From contig NZ_JAKCMV010000050.1 of assembly GCF_021440515.1 (NCBI RefSeq), positions 1 to 35,158 of the forward strand: a stretch of DNA of 35,158 nucleotides, read 5' to 3'. This stretch comes from Enterobacter asburiae. Its GTDB lineage: Bacteria > Pseudomonadota > Gammaproteobacteria > Enterobacterales > Enterobacteriaceae. Within the stretch, counting starts at the first letter, position 1. Each line of letters starts with the position of its first letter. Of this stretch, positions 15,692 through 25,782 are shown piece after piece. Under the pieces are notes generated by a model. The model was not told where the DNA came from. It saw only the letters and a list, made by a program, of their open reading frames with translations, and searched no databases. Both the position numbers and the translations under genes were made by a program.

Positions 15692-15920
15692 CTAATCCCC
15701 GGTGAATGGTTTCAGCGCTTGGAATACGAAAAAAAATCGACAACATCTCCTCTCTCCCCTTGGGCTGAAACTCGGGCACACTTTCTTCTGCACGCTCATT
15801 TGATGTCTCCTATCCTTAGTGCGTGTCATATACTCTTTTGCAACACAGGTTTGGCTCTGCGGTGGTGCGCCCCCGGAGCGAGATTTCCATATCCTTCCCA
15901 ACTTAAAGACTAAGACTGTC
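15692..15920 (+). promoter_or_regulatory. Long pykF 5' leader
   Basis: About 230 nt of untranslated leader. The last ~80 nt (CAACACAGGTTTGGCTCTGC and onward to the start codon) look close to the E. coli pykF leader as I remember it. No convincing leader peptide is present: the longest ORF starts with TTG and has no ribosome site. The conservation suggests RNA structure or processing. Confidence 0.45.
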
Positions 15921-17333
15921 ATGAAAAAGACGAAAATTGTTTGTACTATCGGCCCAAAAACCGAATCTGAAGAGATGCTGAGCAAAATGCTGGACGCCGG
16001 CATGAACGTGATGCGTCTGAACTTCTCCCACGGTGACTATGCTGAACACGGTCAGCGTATCCAGAACTTGCGCAACGTGATGAGCAAGACCGGTAAGAAA
16101 GCGGCCATTCTGCTGGATACCAAAGGTCCTGAAATCCGTACCATCAAGCTGGAAGGCGGTAACGACGTTTCTCTGAAAGCTGGCCAGACTTTCACTTTCA
16201 CCACTGACAAGTCTGTTGTCGGCAACAACGAAATCGTTGCTGTGACCTATGAAGGCTTCACCAGCGATCTGTCCGTTGGCAACACCGTTCTGGTGGACGA
16301 TGGCCTGATCGGTATGGAAGTGACCGCCATCGAAGGTAACAAGGTTGTTTGTAAAGTACTGAACAACGGCGACCTGGGCGAAAACAAAGGCGTTAACCTG
16401 CCGGGCGTGTCTATCGCTCTGCCAGCGCTGGCTGAGAAAGACAAGCAGGACCTGATCTTCGGTTGCGAACAAGGCGTTGACTTCGTTGCGGCCTCTTTCA
16501 TCCGTAAACGTTCTGACGTGGTTGAAATCCGTGAGCACCTGAAAGCCCACGGCGGCGAGAAGATCCAGATCATCTCCAAAATTGAAAACCAGGAAGGCCT
16601 GAACAACTTCGACGAAATCCTTGAAGCCTCTGACGGCATCATGGTTGCGCGTGGTGACCTGGGCGTTGAAATCCCGGTTGAAGAAGTGATCTTCGCGCAG
16701 AAGATGATGATCGAGAAGTGCGTTCGCGCGCGTAAAGTGGTTATCACCGCTACGCAGATGCTGGACTCCATGATCAAAAACCCACGCCCTACCCGCGCAG
16801 AAGCAGGTGACGTGGCGAACGCCATCCTCGACGGTACCGACGCAGTGATGCTGTCTGGCGAATCCGCAAAAGGTAAATACCCACTGGAAGCCGTGACCAT
16901 CATGGCGACCATCTGTGAGCGTACCGACCGCGTGATGACCAGCCGTCTGGACTACAACAACGACAGCCGTAAGCTGCGTATCACCGAAGCGGTATGCCGC
17001 GGTGCGGTAGAAACTGCTGAGAAACTGGACGCGCCGCTGATCGTGGTAGCAACCCAGGGCGGTAAATCTGCTCGCGCAGTGCGTAAATACTTCCCTGACG
17101 CGACCATCCTGGCGCTGACCACCAACGAAACGACTGCTCGTCAGCTGGTGCTGAGCAAAGGCGTTGTGGCGCATCTGGTGAAAGAAATCGCCTCTACCGA
17201 CGATTTCTACATTCAGGGTAAAGAGCTGGCGCTGGAAAGCGGTCTGGCTCAGAAAGGTGACGTGGTTGTGATGGTGTCTGGTGCGCTGGTACCGGCAGGA
17301 ACAACCAATACTGCATCTGTTCACGTACTGTAA
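15921..17333 (+). CDS. pykF: Pyruvate kinase I
   Basis: Converts phosphoenolpyruvate and ADP to pyruvate and ATP, the last step of glycolysis. The enzyme is cytoplasmic, and the E. coli enzyme is a tetramer activated by fructose 1,6-bisphosphate. The 470-aa length equals E. coli PykF. Visible motifs are [12 protein letters not shown] at the N-terminus, [22 protein letters not shown], the [11 protein letters not shown] loop, [12 protein letters not shown] and [13 protein letters not shown], followed by the C-terminal allosteric domain. Codon use is strongly biased, as expected for a highly expressed gene. The start ATGAAAAAGACG at 15921 is canonical; an in-frame upstream extension is rejected. 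Confidence 0.99.
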   Translation: MKKTKIVCTIGPKTESEEMLSKMLDAGMNVMRLNFSHGDYAEHGQRIQNLRNVMSKTGKKAAILLDTKGPEIRTIKLEGGNDVSLKAGQTFTFTTDKSVVGNNEIVAVTYEGFTSDLSVGNTVLVDDGLIGMEVTAIEGNKVVCKVLNNGDLGENKGVNLPGVSIALPALAEKDKQDLIFGCEQGVDFVAASFIRKRSDVVEIREHLKAHGGEKIQIISKIENQEGLNNFDEILEASDGIMVARGDLGVEIPVEEVIFAQKMMIEKCVRARKVVITATQMLDSMIKNPRPTRAEAGDVANAILDGTDAVMLSGESAKGKYPLEAVTIMATICERTDRVMTSRLDYNNDSRKLRITEAVCRGAVETAEKLDAPLIVVATQGGKSARAVRKYFPDATILALTTNETTARQLVLSKGVVAHLVKEIASTDDFYIQGKELALESGLAQKGDVVVMVSGALVPAGTTNTASVHVL

Positions 17334-17360
17334 TAATACCCAAACGAATTAAATTTTATA

Positions 17361-17386
17361 AAAAGCGTCCTGCGGGGCGCTTTTTT
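17361..17386 (+). terminator. pykF terminator
   Basis: A GCGTCC/GGGCGC-type stem, extended by A–T pairs, closes a short loop and is followed by TTTTTT. It begins 28 nt after the pykF stop. Confidence 0.85.
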
Positions 17387-17568
17387 ATTCCCGTCTTTAG
17401 CCACATCCATTCAAAAAGCAAATCGGGTTTTTCTATTTAATCGCGAATTATCTAAGATGAATCCGATGAAAAAAGCCTTTTTTTACATAGCTTTTTAGAC
17501 AAAATGTCCGAATTCGATGCTTCTTTGAGCGAACGATCAAAAATAGGCGTATTCCCATCAAAAAAATA

Positions 17569-17598
17569 TTCTCAACTCAAAAAACTTTGTGTAATACT
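17569..17598 (+). promoter_or_regulatory. lpp: lpp promoter
   Basis: TTCTCA (17569–17574), a 17-nt spacer and TAATAC(T) (17592–17598) match the E. coli lpp promoter region as recalled. It is followed by the conserved 5' leader CATGGAGATTAACTCAATCT and a strong AGAGGGTATT ribosome site. The flanking A+T-rich tract upstream probably boosts transcription. Confidence 0.8.
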
Positions 17599-17630
17599 TG
17601 TAACGCTACATGGAGATTAACTCAATCTAG

Positions 17631-17879
<249 letters not shown>

Positions 17880-17896
17880 TAGTACCTGTTAATAAA

Positions 17897-17925
17897 ATGG
17901 CGCACATTGTGCGCCATTTTTTTTT
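17897..17925. terminator. lpp terminator, possibly shared with ldtE
   Basis: ATGGCGCAC, loop ATT, GTGCGCCAT, then nine T's counted from the last stem base. The A-rich left flank gives a T tract on the other strand as well, so it may also end the convergent ldtE transcript, whose stop lies 5 nt away. Confidence 0.95.
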
Positions 17926-17929
17926 GCCT

Positions 17930-18937
17930 CTACTGCGTCACCCTTTCGCTCTGACCTTCCGATATCGCCGCTGATACCCGACTGTTCTGCACCGACTGCA
18001 CCCCATTGTTGGCGGATGCGCCTTCAGATACCACCACCGGGATCCCCGCACGGCGTGACAACGCCTTAGTGATTAACGCCTTATCGCTTCCCGCCTCAGA
18101 TACAAAGTTTGCAAACTCCGTTGAATGGCTAATTTGCAGCGTCTGCGGGTTTTGCCCCTCTTCCTGCGCCAGCGGACGGTGTACTTCCACATAGCGTTTA
18201 CCGTCTGGCTCAACGGCGTATTTCACGGGCTCATTGATTATCTGCACCCGCGTGCCTACGCGTGTCTGCTCGAATAACGCTTTTATATCCGGGGCATTCA
18301 TACGCATACAGCCGGAGCTGACCCGCAGCCCCACGCTATTCGGTGCGCTGGTTCCGTGAATGAGATATTCCCCATTACCTATACCCAGACGCAATGCGAA
18401 GCGTCCTAAGGGGTTATTTGGCCCCGCGGGTACAACGGGCGGTAATTTTATTCCCTGCGCCAGAGAGCGCGCTCTGATGCCCGCTGTTGGCGTCCAGGTT
18501 GGATTTGGAATTTTCTGACTCACACGGGTGGTGCTTACCGGTGTTTCAAGGCCAAGCTGCCCGATGCCGAGCGGATAAACCTGAACGATATTCTCTCCCG
18601 GCGGGAAGAAGTACAGCCGCAGCTCGGCCAGATTCACCACAATGCCTTCACGGGGCGTATCCGGGAGCAGCATCTGGGAGGGGATCGTAATTACCGTACC
18701 CGGCGCGGGGTTAACCGGGGCAATCGTATTATTGGTTTCGAGGATCAGCTGTGCAGCGGTATTAAATCGTCGGGCGATGTCCTGAAGTTTATTGTCCCCT
18801 TCCTGAATGGTGTAAGTTTGATTCTGCCCAATAAGTCGGCTGCCCGCAGGCGGCAATGGATAATCCACCGCCCAGGCCGAATTAAGGGCGCTGAACGAGC
18901 CAAGAAGTAATAGTGTAATAATAGACGCGCGCTTCAT
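17930..18937 (-). CDS. ldtE: L,D-transpeptidase LdtE (YnhG)
   Basis: A 335-aa periplasmic enzyme of the YkuD family. LdtE in E. coli forms 3-3 crosslinks between meso-diaminopimelate residues in peptidoglycan. Residues 1–23 are a signal peptide (cut after AWA). A LysM domain follows at ~41–87 ([17 protein letters not shown]). The catalytic domain spans ~96–232, with His194 and Cys210 in the HGTS…SSGCMRM motif and Arg212 after it. The C-terminal ~70 residues are low-complexity. The gene lies between lpp and suf exactly as in E. coli, and the ATG at 18937 gives the full signal peptide. Confidence 0.95.
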   Translation of the reverse strand: MKRASIITLLLLGSFSALNSAWAVDYPLPPAGSRLIGQNQTYTIQEGDNKLQDIARRFNTAAQLILETNNTIAPVNPAPGTVITIPSQMLLPDTPREGIVVNLAELRLYFFPPGENIVQVYPLGIGQLGLETPVSTTRVSQKIPNPTWTPTAGIRARSLAQGIKLPPVVPAGPNNPLGRFALRLGIGNGEYLIHGTSAPNSVGLRVSSGCMRMNAPDIKALFEQTRVGTRVQIINEPVKYAVEPDGKRYVEVHRPLAQEEGQNPQTLQISHSTEFANFVSEAGSDKALITKALSRRAGIPVVVSEGASANNGVQSVQNSRVSAAISEGQSERVTQ

Positions 18938-19034
18938 GCTGAGATTCCTTATTCACTGGCAGAACGCCAGAAAGCTGAAAAACCAGCGAGGCGGAAACCA
19001 CCTCGCGAAAAGGAATGAATGCTGTCTTGTCAGT

Positions 19035-19451
19035 TTAGCTAATGATTGAGGCTTTGGAGCGAATTGCGCGAATCATCGCTTCCAGCCCCTGAGAGCGGGA
19101 GGGGGTTAAGTGTTGGGTTAACGCCATTTTTTCAAACCACGGGCGAACGTCAAACGCGACAATGTCCTGGGGGGACATCTGGTGGTAGAGAATAAACACC
19201 ACCGCGATCAGCCCTTTCACAATCGCCGCGTCGCTGTCGCCCTGAAGTTCAATCACGCCGTCGTCGTTCTGGCGCATCACAATCCACACCTGGCTCTGAC
19301 AGCCCTGAATAATATTGTCCGGGTTGTGCGCCTCTTCCGGGAGCGGCGGCAAACGCTGCCCCAGCTCGATGATATAGAGATATTTCTCTTCCCAGTTTGC
19401 GCAGCGCCCAAAGTTGCGCAGCAGTTTCTCTTTGTCCGGCAGCTCGGCCAT
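19035..19451 (-). CDS. sufE: SufE, cysteine desulfuration accessory protein
   Basis: A 138-aa protein that accepts persulfide sulfur from SufS and passes it to SufB. The acceptor cysteine is Cys51 in [10 protein letters not shown], the same position as in E. coli. It is the last gene of the suf operon, 14 nt after sufS. Confidence 0.98.
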   Translation of the reverse strand: MAELPDKEKLLRNFGRCANWEEKYLYIIELGQRLPPLPEEAHNPDNIIQGCQSQVWIVMRQNDDGVIELQGDSDAAIVKGLIAVVFILYHQMSPQDIVAFDVRPWFEKMALTQHLTPSRSQGLEAMIRAIRSKASIIS

Positions 19452-19465
19452 CTCTTGACTCTCCG

Positions 19466-20686
19466 TTATCCAAGCAGCTGATGGATGCGCTTAAGCCCCG
19501 CCACCAGTCTGTCGACCTCTTCCGTTGTGTTATACATCACCAGCGACGCGCGGCACATCGCCGGGACCTGATAAAACGCCATCAGCGGCATCGCGCAGTG
19601 GTGACCGGTGCGCACGGCCACGCCGTAGTTATCAAGGAAGCTTCCCACGTCATAGGCGTGATGTTTGCCCAGGTTAAAGGCAATCACGCCCTGACGCGCG
19701 GCGGGGCCATAGAGGGTGAGATCGGGCACGCCGGCAAGCTCTTGCAGCGCATAACGCATCAGCTCCTGTTCGTACGCCTGGATCGCCTCAAGGCCAATGG
19801 CGGAAACGTAGGATATCGCCGCGCCCAGGCCGATAATGCCGCCGGTATTCGGCGTACCCGCTTCGAAGCGCCACGGCGCGCGTGCGTAGGTGGTGCCCTC
19901 GGTCAGGCTGACGGTAGCAATCATCGACCCGCCCCCTTCCCACGGCGGCATCGCCTGCAAAATGTCCTCTTTGACGTAGAGCACGCCGATCCCGGTCGGC
20001 CCGTAGAGCTTGTGCCCCGAGAAGACGTAGAAATCGCAGTCCAGCGCCTGCACGTCAACGGCATGGTGCATGACCGCCTGCGCGCCGTCGATCAGCACCT
20101 TTGCGCCCGCCTGATGGGCTTTTTCGACGATCTCCGCAACCGGGTTTTCAGTGCCCAGCACGTTAGACACCTGTGTAACGGCCACCAGCCGGGTGCGAGC
20201 GTCGAGCAGCGCATCGAGCCGATCACGCTGCAAGGTGCCGTCCTGATTGAGCGGGATCACGCGAAGCTGCGCGCCGGTACGTTCACAAAGCATCTGCCAG
20301 GGAACGATATTGGCGTGGTGCTCCATCTGGGTGACGATGATGTTATCGCCCGCGTGAACCTCCGCGCTGCCCCAGCTGTTCGCCACCAGGTTAATGCCTT
20401 CCGTCGTCCCGCGCACAAACACCAGCTCTTCCGGCGAGCGCGCGTTGAGGAACGTCGCCACCTGCGTGCGCACGTTCTCCATGCTCTGGGTCGCCTCGGC
20501 GCTCAGGGTGTGGATCCCGCGATGCACGGCAGCGTAGCCGTGGCGATAAAATTCGGCTTCGGCGTCGATCACCTGATTCGGTTTTTGCGCGCTGGCGGCG
20601 CTGTCGAGATAGGCCAGCGGCAGACCGTTCACTTCGCGGGTCAGAACCGGAAAATCTGCCCGTACTTTCTCTACGGGAAAACTCAT
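19466..20686 (-). CDS. sufS: SufS cysteine desulfurase
   Basis: A PLP enzyme that removes sulfur from cysteine for Fe–S cluster assembly. The length (406 aa) and key residues match E. coli: PLP Lys226 in [10 protein letters not shown] and catalytic Cys364 in [11 protein letters not shown]. Its start overlaps the end of sufD by 4 nt, indicating coupled translation. Confidence 0.98.
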   Translation of the reverse strand: MSFPVEKVRADFPVLTREVNGLPLAYLDSAASAQKPNQVIDAEAEFYRHGYAAVHRGIHTLSAEATQSMENVRTQVATFLNARSPEELVFVRGTTEGINLVANSWGSAEVHAGDNIIVTQMEHHANIVPWQMLCERTGAQLRVIPLNQDGTLQRDRLDALLDARTRLVAVTQVSNVLGTENPVAEIVEKAHQAGAKVLIDGAQAVMHHAVDVQALDCDFYVFSGHKLYGPTGIGVLYVKEDILQAMPPWEGGGSMIATVSLTEGTTYARAPWRFEAGTPNTGGIIGLGAAISYVSAIGLEAIQAYEQELMRYALQELAGVPDLTLYGPAARQGVIAFNLGKHHAYDVGSFLDNYGVAVRTGHHCAMPLMAFYQVPAMCRASLVMYNTTEEVDRLVAGLKRIHQLLG

Positions 20687-21954
20687 GCTTCGCCTCCAGG
20701 CAGGCGTTGCCCGATGCGGGCCAGCACCTGCTGTTTTAACGCGTCGTCGCGCAGAGCCTCGGTCAGCTCCGCCGCAAAGGCGTAGATAATCATTTTCTGC
20801 GCCGCCTGCTGGTCTATTCCGCGCGAGCGCAGATAGAACATCTGCTCGTCGTCAATGCGCCCAATCGTCGCGCCGTGGCTGCACTTGACGTCATCGGCGT
20901 AGATCTCCAGCTGCGGTTTGGTATCGACCTCCGCCAGGCGCCCCAGCAGCAGATTGTTATTGGTCATCTGCCCGTCGGTTTTGATGGCGTGCTGTGCCAC
21001 GTTAATCAGCCCGTTAAAGACCGCGCGGCCCTTGTCGCTGACGATGGTTTTATGCAGCTGACGGCTGTTACAGTAGCCTTTATTGTGCTCAAGCCAGGTG
21101 CGGGTGTCGCACACTTCACTTTTCACCGGCATCGCCAGGCTGTTGATGCGCAGCGTGGTGTTTTCACCGTTGAGCTGGGTGCTGGTGTTATGGCGCAAGA
21201 CCGCACCGCCGAGCAGGAAGCTGTGGCTGTCGGCCGCGCCGTCTTGCCCCAGCACGATATCGTTATGGGCAAAGTGGTGGCTCTGCGGGTTCTCAAACGC
21301 CAGCTTGATATGGTGGAGATGCGCGTTGTCGGCAACGTTCATCGTCAGACGGCCCCCGGTAAAGTGGCGGGCGTCGGTCAGGCTGACGTAGTGCTCAATC
21401 ACCGTCGCCTCAGCCCCTTCGGCCAGCTCCAGATCGTGGCGATAGTGCGCGGTATTAATCTCCTCGCCGCCGAGCCCCTGGGTGATGTGCATCAGCAGCA
21501 GCGGCTTCGCCGGGCGCTGGTTGCGCCTGACGCGAATGTGGGTGACGCTCTGGGCCAGGCTTTCGGTGAGGTGCAGGAACACCTCCGGCTGCACCGGGGC
21601 CGCCAGCGACTGGCGATCGTCGTTCACCGTCACCTCAAAACCGCTCTCGTCGGTGCCGTCACTCAGTTCCGGGCAAAAACGCCCGTCGACAAACACCAGC
21701 CGCGTAGCGTCGACATCCAGCGCCAGCGCATCGCGCTGAGACTCGCTCACCTGCGCCAGACGGGTGACAAACTCGCCGTTCAGCAGCCCTTCCAGCGGGG
21801 TATATTTCCAGTTTTCGTGTTTACGGGTGGGTAAACCGAGGCGCAGCAGCTGTTGCAGGTGCTGCTGGGCGTGTTCAGAGCGGCTGTCGCCCTGCGTTTC
21901 AAACAGGCGATGCCACTGCTGGAGCGCATTACTGCTGTTCGGTAAGCCAGCCAT
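20683..21954 (-). CDS. sufD: SufD, Fe–S scaffold complex subunit
   Basis: A 423-aa beta-helix protein of the SufBC2D scaffold. The N-terminus [15 protein letters not shown] and the motif [17 protein letters not shown] match E. coli SufD, as does the length. The start at 21954 is chosen over an in-frame start 13 codons upstream that would run further back into sufC. It overlaps the sufC end by 26 nt, as expected in this operon. Confidence 0.97.
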   Translation of the reverse strand: MAGLPNSSNALQQWHRLFETQGDSRSEHAQQHLQQLLRLGLPTRKHENWKYTPLEGLLNGEFVTRLAQVSESQRDALALDVDATRLVFVDGRFCPELSDGTDESGFEVTVNDDRQSLAAPVQPEVFLHLTESLAQSVTHIRVRRNQRPAKPLLLMHITQGLGGEEINTAHYRHDLELAEGAEATVIEHYVSLTDARHFTGGRLTMNVADNAHLHHIKLAFENPQSHHFAHNDIVLGQDGAADSHSFLLGGAVLRHNTSTQLNGENTTLRINSLAMPVKSEVCDTRTWLEHNKGYCNSRQLHKTIVSDKGRAVFNGLINVAQHAIKTDGQMTNNNLLLGRLAEVDTKPQLEIYADDVKCSHGATIGRIDDEQMFYLRSRGIDQQAAQKMIIYAFAAELTEALRDDALKQQVLARIGQRLPGGEA

Positions 21955-22675
21955 AGCCCTGCTCCTCCAGTTGTTTAACCAGCGTGAAATCACCGGATTT
22001 CACAATGCGCCCCTGATAGAGCACGTGGACAAAGTCCGGCTTGATGTAGTCAAGAATACGCTGGTAGTGGGTCACGATGATGAACGAGCGGTTGCCGTCG
22101 CGCAGGGAGTTAACGCCGTCGGCGACAATCTTCAGGGCGTCGATATCCAGACCGGAGTCGGTTTCGTCAAGAATACACAGCTCGGGTTCCAGCACCGCCA
22201 TTTGCAGAATGTCGTTACGCTTTTTCTCACCGCCGGAGAAACCGACGTTGACGGAACGGGTCAGCAGATCTTCCGGCATTTTCAGCAGCTTGATCTTCTC
22301 TTCCATCAGATCCTGGAAGTCAAAACGGTCGAGCGCCTCCAGCCCACGGTATTTGCGCACCGCGTTCAGCGCGGTTTGCAGGAAGAACTGGTTGCTGACG
22401 CCGGGAATTTCCACCGGGTACTGGAAGGCCATAAAGATGCCCTCGCCCGCGCGATCTTCCGGGGACATCTCCAGCAGATCTTTGCCGTTGAACGCCACCG
22501 AACCGCTCGTCACTTCGTAATCTTCGCGCCCTGCCAGCGTCGCGGAAAGCGTACTTTTCCCGGAGCCGTTCGGCCCCATGATGGCGTGAACTTCCCCCGG
22601 TTTGACGTCAAAATTCAGCCCACGCAGGATCTCTTTGTCTTCCACGCTTACCTGTAAATCTTTAATGCTTAACAT
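21929..22675 (-). CDS. sufC: SufC, ABC-type ATPase of the Suf scaffold
   Basis: A 248-aa ATPase with Walker A GPNGSGKST (34–42), a FSGGEKKR signature and Walker B ELCILDETDSGLD. It binds SufB and SufD and drives conformational change of the scaffold; it is not a membrane transporter. The order sufB–sufC–sufD and the 9-nt gap to sufB are as in E. coli. Confidence 0.98.
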   Translation of the reverse strand: MLSIKDLQVSVEDKEILRGLNFDVKPGEVHAIMGPNGSGKSTLSATLAGREDYEVTSGSVAFNGKDLLEMSPEDRAGEGIFMAFQYPVEIPGVSNQFFLQTALNAVRKYRGLEALDRFDFQDLMEEKIKLLKMPEDLLTRSVNVGFSGGEKKRNDILQMAVLEPELCILDETDSGLDIDALKIVADGVNSLRDGNRSFIIVTHYQRILDYIKPDFVHVLYQGRIVKSGDFTLVKQLEEQGYGWLTEQQ

Positions 22676-22684
22676 GTGCTTTCC

Positions 22685-24175
22685 TTAACCGACGCTGTGT
22701 TCAAGACTAATGGCGAGGAGTTTTTGTGCTTCAACGGCAAATTCCAGCGGCAGTTCAGAGAACACGTCCTTACAGAAGCCGTTCACAATCATTGATATCG
22801 CATCTTCTTCGCTGATGCCGCGTTGCAGACAGTAGAAGAGCTGATCTTCACCGATGCGCGAGGTGGTCGCCTCGTGCTCAAGCTGGGCGCTGTTGTTGCG
22901 GCATTCCACATACGGGAAGGTATGCGCGCCGCAGTCGGCACCGATCAGCATCGAGTCACACTGGGTGAAGTTACGGGCGTTGGTCGCCGTTGGCATAATT
23001 TTCACCAGCCCGCGATAGCTGTTCTGGCTGTGCCCGGCGGAGATGCCCTTCGAGATGATGGTCGATTTGGTGTTTTTACCAATGTGGATCATCTTGGTGC
23101 CAGTATCGGCCTGCTGATGGCCGCTGGTCAGCGCCACCGAGTAAAACTCACCGATGGAGTTATCCCCGCGCAGAATGCAGCTTGGGTATTTCCAGGTGAT
23201 GGCGGAGCCGGTCTCGGACTGGGTCCAGGACATTTTGCTGTTTTCGCCTTCGCACAGGGCGCGTTTGGTGACGAAGTTCAGAATACCGCCGGTATTGCCG
23301 TCGCCCGGGAACCAGTTCTGCACCGTGGAGTATTTCACCTCGGCGTCTTTGTGGATGATGACTTCCACCACCGCCGCGTGTAGCTGATAGCTGTCGCGTA
23401 CCGGGGCGGAGCAGCCTTCGATGTAGCTCACGTAGCTGCCTTCATCGGCCACCAGAATGGTGCGTTCAAACTGCCCGGTTTTTTCAGCGTTGATACGGAA
23501 ATAGGTCGATAGTTCCATCGGACAGCGCACGCCCTTCGGCACGTAGATAAAGGTGCCGTCTGACGCCACCGCCGCGTTAAGCGCCGCGAAGAAGTTATCG
23601 TTACTCGGCACCACGGTACCGATGTACTTTTTCACCAGCTCCGGATGATCGTGAATGGCCTCGCCAAAGGAGCAGAAGATGATCCCCTGCTCTGCGAGCT
23701 TCTCGCGATAGGTGGTCGCGACCGATACGGAGTCAAAAATGGCGTCGACCGCCACCTCTTTACCCTCGCGCACGGGGACGCCCAGCTGGTTGAACGCCTC
23801 TTCCACCTCTTTGCTGAGGAAGCTGTTGTCGGCACCGGTTTGCTGCACCGCGCCGGGCTGCGAGGCGCAGGTGTCATCACAGCTACCGCAGGAGGGCGCG
23901 GAGTAATAGCTGTAATCCTGATAGTTGAGCTTGTCGTAGTGGGCTTTTAGCCAGTGCGGCTCTTCCATCTCCAGCCAGGCGCGGAAGGCGCTCAGGCGAA
24001 ACTCCAGCATCCATTCAGGTTCGTTACGTTTGGCCGAAATCGCCCGCACGACATCTTCGTTGATGCCTTTAGCCAGCTCGTCGGTTTGCAGCGTGGTAAA
24101 GAAGCCCTCTTTATAGTTGAGGTGCCCGCCGCTCCAGGTGTTGACATCGTCAGTTGCTTCAGTATTACGAGACAT
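22685..24175 (-). CDS. sufB: SufB, Fe–S scaffold complex core subunit
   Basis: A 496-aa protein, one residue longer than E. coli SufB. It begins [14 protein letters not shown] and holds a [10 protein letters not shown] cluster of cysteines near residue 110 and a [20 protein letters not shown] segment in the beta-helix core. It receives sulfur from SufE and builds the cluster with SufC and SufD. The start at 24175 is chosen because the further upstream in-frame start would overlap the end of sufA. Confidence 0.97.
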   Translation of the reverse strand: MSRNTEATDDVNTWSGGHLNYKEGFFTTLQTDELAKGINEDVVRAISAKRNEPEWMLEFRLSAFRAWLEMEEPHWLKAHYDKLNYQDYSYYSAPSCGSCDDTCASQPGAVQQTGADNSFLSKEVEEAFNQLGVPVREGKEVAVDAIFDSVSVATTYREKLAEQGIIFCSFGEAIHDHPELVKKYIGTVVPSNDNFFAALNAAVASDGTFIYVPKGVRCPMELSTYFRINAEKTGQFERTILVADEGSYVSYIEGCSAPVRDSYQLHAAVVEVIIHKDAEVKYSTVQNWFPGDGNTGGILNFVTKRALCEGENSKMSWTQSETGSAITWKYPSCILRGDNSIGEFYSVALTSGHQQADTGTKMIHIGKNTKSTIISKGISAGHSQNSYRGLVKIMPTATNARNFTQCDSMLIGADCGAHTFPYVECRNNSAQLEHEATTSRIGEDQLFYCLQRGISEEDAISMIVNGFCKDVFSELPLEFAVEAQKLLAISLEHSVG

Positions 24176-24183
24176 AGTACCGC

Positions 24184-24552
24184 CTATACCCCAAAGCTTT
24201 CGCCGCAGCCGCATTCGTTCTGGGCTTTCGGGTTATGAAATTTGAATAACTGGTTTAAACCTTCGCGAACGTAGTCGACTTCGGTTCCATCGATAAAAGG
24301 CATTGCCTGAAGCGCGACAAACAGCTTCGCGCCGTCGGTTTCAAACACCAGGTCGTCTTTCGCAGGCTCGGTGACGGTGTCCAGCACGTAGCCAAAACCG
24401 GCACAGCCGGTCTGCTTAACGCCTAAACGCACGCCGAGGATCTCCGGCTTTTTTGCCACCAGCTCGTGAATATGCGCCGCCGCCGCTGGCGTTAGCGTTA
24501 ATCCGCGCCAGGTGAAGTCGGCAGGGTTAAAGGTTTCTGAATGCAATTCCAT
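24184..24552 (-). CDS. sufA: SufA, A-type Fe–S carrier
   Basis: A 122-aa protein of exact E. coli length that takes clusters from SufBC2D to apoproteins. Its three cluster cysteines are Cys50 ([10 protein letters not shown]), Cys114 and Cys116 (ECGCGESF). It is the first gene of the leftward sufABCDSE operon. Confidence 0.98.
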   Translation of the reverse strand: MELHSETFNPADFTWRGLTLTPAAAAHIHELVAKKPEILGVRLGVKQTGCAGFGYVLDTVTEPAKDDLVFETDGAKLFVALQAMPFIDGTEVDYVREGLNQLFKFHNPKAQNECGCGESFGV

Positions 24553-24591
24553 AGGTCCACCTCATGTATAGAGCCACCAGGGCATAACACC

Positions 24592-24619
24592 ATGTTAGTG
24601 ATAACGATTATCACTTCAA
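24592..24619 (-). promoter_or_regulatory. suf promoter with overlapping Fur box
   Basis: On the minus strand, TTGAAG (24614–24619), a 16-nt spacer and TAACAT (24592–24597) lie 40 nt before sufA. The spacer and flanks form AGTGATAACGATTATCACT on the plus strand (24597–24615), a near-palindromic Fur box. Fur with iron would block RNA polymerase. OxyR and IscR also activate suf in E. coli, but I could not define their sites here. Confidence 0.8.
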
Positions 24620-24620
24620 C

Positions 24621-24875
24621 CCCCTGACAGCAGGGGCTTTCCGCTAAATCGCCCTTTTTGGCTACTTTTATTAAGCATAGACCCTGATGAGACAGGTCGA
24701 CGGGATGGATTTAAATGTTCAATGCATTGATAGATAATGCATTTATTGACGATTGAGAGGCTGATTTGCGGAAATACAAAATATGCATCGGAAATGCCTA
24801 TTTTTAGGATAGCTTTTGCGGGGGTCGTAACTTTGCGGTGAATTAAAGAAACAAAGGTCCTTCCGGACCCTATAC
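24621..24875. other. Intergenic segment between suf and bluR
   Basis: This is non-coding as far as I can see. It holds a CCCCTG/CAGGGG hairpin (24621–24636) just upstream of the suf promoter, and short A+T-rich DNA after it. The two ORFs that overlap here lack ribosome sites and are not called. In K-12 the small RNA gene rydB is near this side of sufA; I could not confirm it from memory. Confidence 0.4.
24845..24869 (-). terminator. bluR terminator
   Basis: On the minus strand GGTCC, loop GGAA, GGACC is followed by the T-rich TTTGTTTCTTT. It lies just after the bluR stop. Confidence 0.7.
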
Positions 24876-25604
24876 TCAAACGTGGAAAGACACCGCAAAG
24901 CCCTGTTCCCGCCAGTGGTCGAGCTGCTCCTGCTGGCGCGCAGTCGGTGCTTTACCGGTCCAGACAAAAATACTTTGCCCCGGGAAAAGTTCCGGACGCG
25001 GAGAATCGATAGGCTCGGCCAGAACGTCAATATGCCAGCCTTTGTGCGCGAGTCGCGCCGCTTCCAGCCATAAATGAGTGCGGTCGTCACACTCCCAGCC
25101 AATCAACAATGCGTCTTTACCCGCTTTCTTACGCGATTCCGCAAGCGATGCAATAGCAAATTCAATCAGCACGCCGTCCAGCAGGCTCGCCATGTGGCGC
25201 ACCGTGTTTTGATCCTGATTCATGCGCTGACGCACGGGGGTAATGATGTTATCGATAAGCTCGTCCATCACGTGATCGCGACGGAATTCAGCAATTTTAG
25301 CGCGCAGCCTGGCGGGGCTGGCGTAGCGCACGACGAGCATCATCTCTTCCTGGAAGGTGGCCCAGTTACCCTGAGTCATCACATCTTTGTTTTCCAGCAG
25401 AGCTTTCACTTTACCGACCGACACGCCGCTTTTCATCAGGCGTTTGATCTCTTCGATGCGCAGGATATCTTCATCGTCGAACTGACGATGGCCACCTTCG
25501 CTTCGCTGCGGCTTCAACAAACCATAACGGCGCTGCCAGGCACGCAGCGTAACGGGGTTGATACCGCATCGTTCGGCGACTTCACCGATACTGTAATAGG
25601 CCAT
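24876..25604 (-). CDS. bluR: BluR (YcgE), MerR-like repressor of the blue-light regulon
   Basis: A 242-aa protein. Residues 1–70 are a MerR-type winged helix ([21 protein letters not shown], then RYGLLKP and EGGHR). The rest is a B12-binding-like C-terminal domain that lacks the cobalamin His motif. In E. coli BluR represses ycgZ–ymgA–ariR and is released when it binds light-excited BluF. The sequence is nearer BluR than its paralogue MlrA (ends in [26 protein letters not shown] text). The start at 25604 (MAYYSIG) matches E. coli; a 17-residue upstream extension is rejected. It follows bluF on the same strand, with 178 nt between them. Confidence 0.92.
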   Translation of the reverse strand: MAYYSIGEVAERCGINPVTLRAWQRRYGLLKPQRSEGGHRQFDDEDILRIEEIKRLMKSGVSVGKVKALLENKDVMTQGNWATFQEEMMLVVRYASPARLRAKIAEFRRDHVMDELIDNIITPVRQRMNQDQNTVRHMASLLDGVLIEFAIASLAESRKKAGKDALLIGWECDDRTHLWLEAARLAHKGWHIDVLAEPIDSPRPELFPGQSIFVWTGKAPTARQQEQLDHWREQGFAVSFHV

Positions 25605-25647
25605 TAACTCCCTCACGCTTAATACTTCCATACCCAACCTTACCAGA

Positions 25648-25690
25648 TTGTACAAACCATTTGTATAACTAAGACCGTTTTAAGATACAA
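25648..25690 (-). promoter_or_regulatory. bluR promoter overlapped by a TGTACA-type inverted repeat
   Basis: On the minus strand TTGTAT (25685–25690), a 17-nt spacer and TATACA (25662–25667) form a plausible promoter. TTGTACAAA (25648–25656) and TTTGTATAA (25660–25668) are an 8-of-9 inverted repeat across the -10 and start region. The TGTACA core recurs upstream of ycgZ, so this may be an autoregulatory BluR site. Confidence 0.45.
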
Positions 25691-25782
25691 GTGAATGGTG
25701 TTTAGGCCATCCACTCGTTAATACATTGTTGTATAAATTTAGCCTCAGGTACAGCTAACCATTCACAATCTTAATGTATTGG

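Noticed and set aside
15719..15913. 64-codon ORF in the pykF leader as a leader peptide
   Set aside because: TTG start without a ribosome site; the text has no attenuation-type residues.
15903..17324. 473-codon ORF antisense to pykF
   Set aside because: It exists because highly biased pykF codons avoid stops in the opposite frame; no ribosome site or family.
19397..20785. 462-codon ORF antisense to sufS
   Set aside because: Shadow of sufS on the other strand; His/Arg-rich and without known domains.
24616..25102. Minus-strand ORFs between suf and bluR
   Set aside because: They overlap bluR or its terminator and lack ribosome sites.
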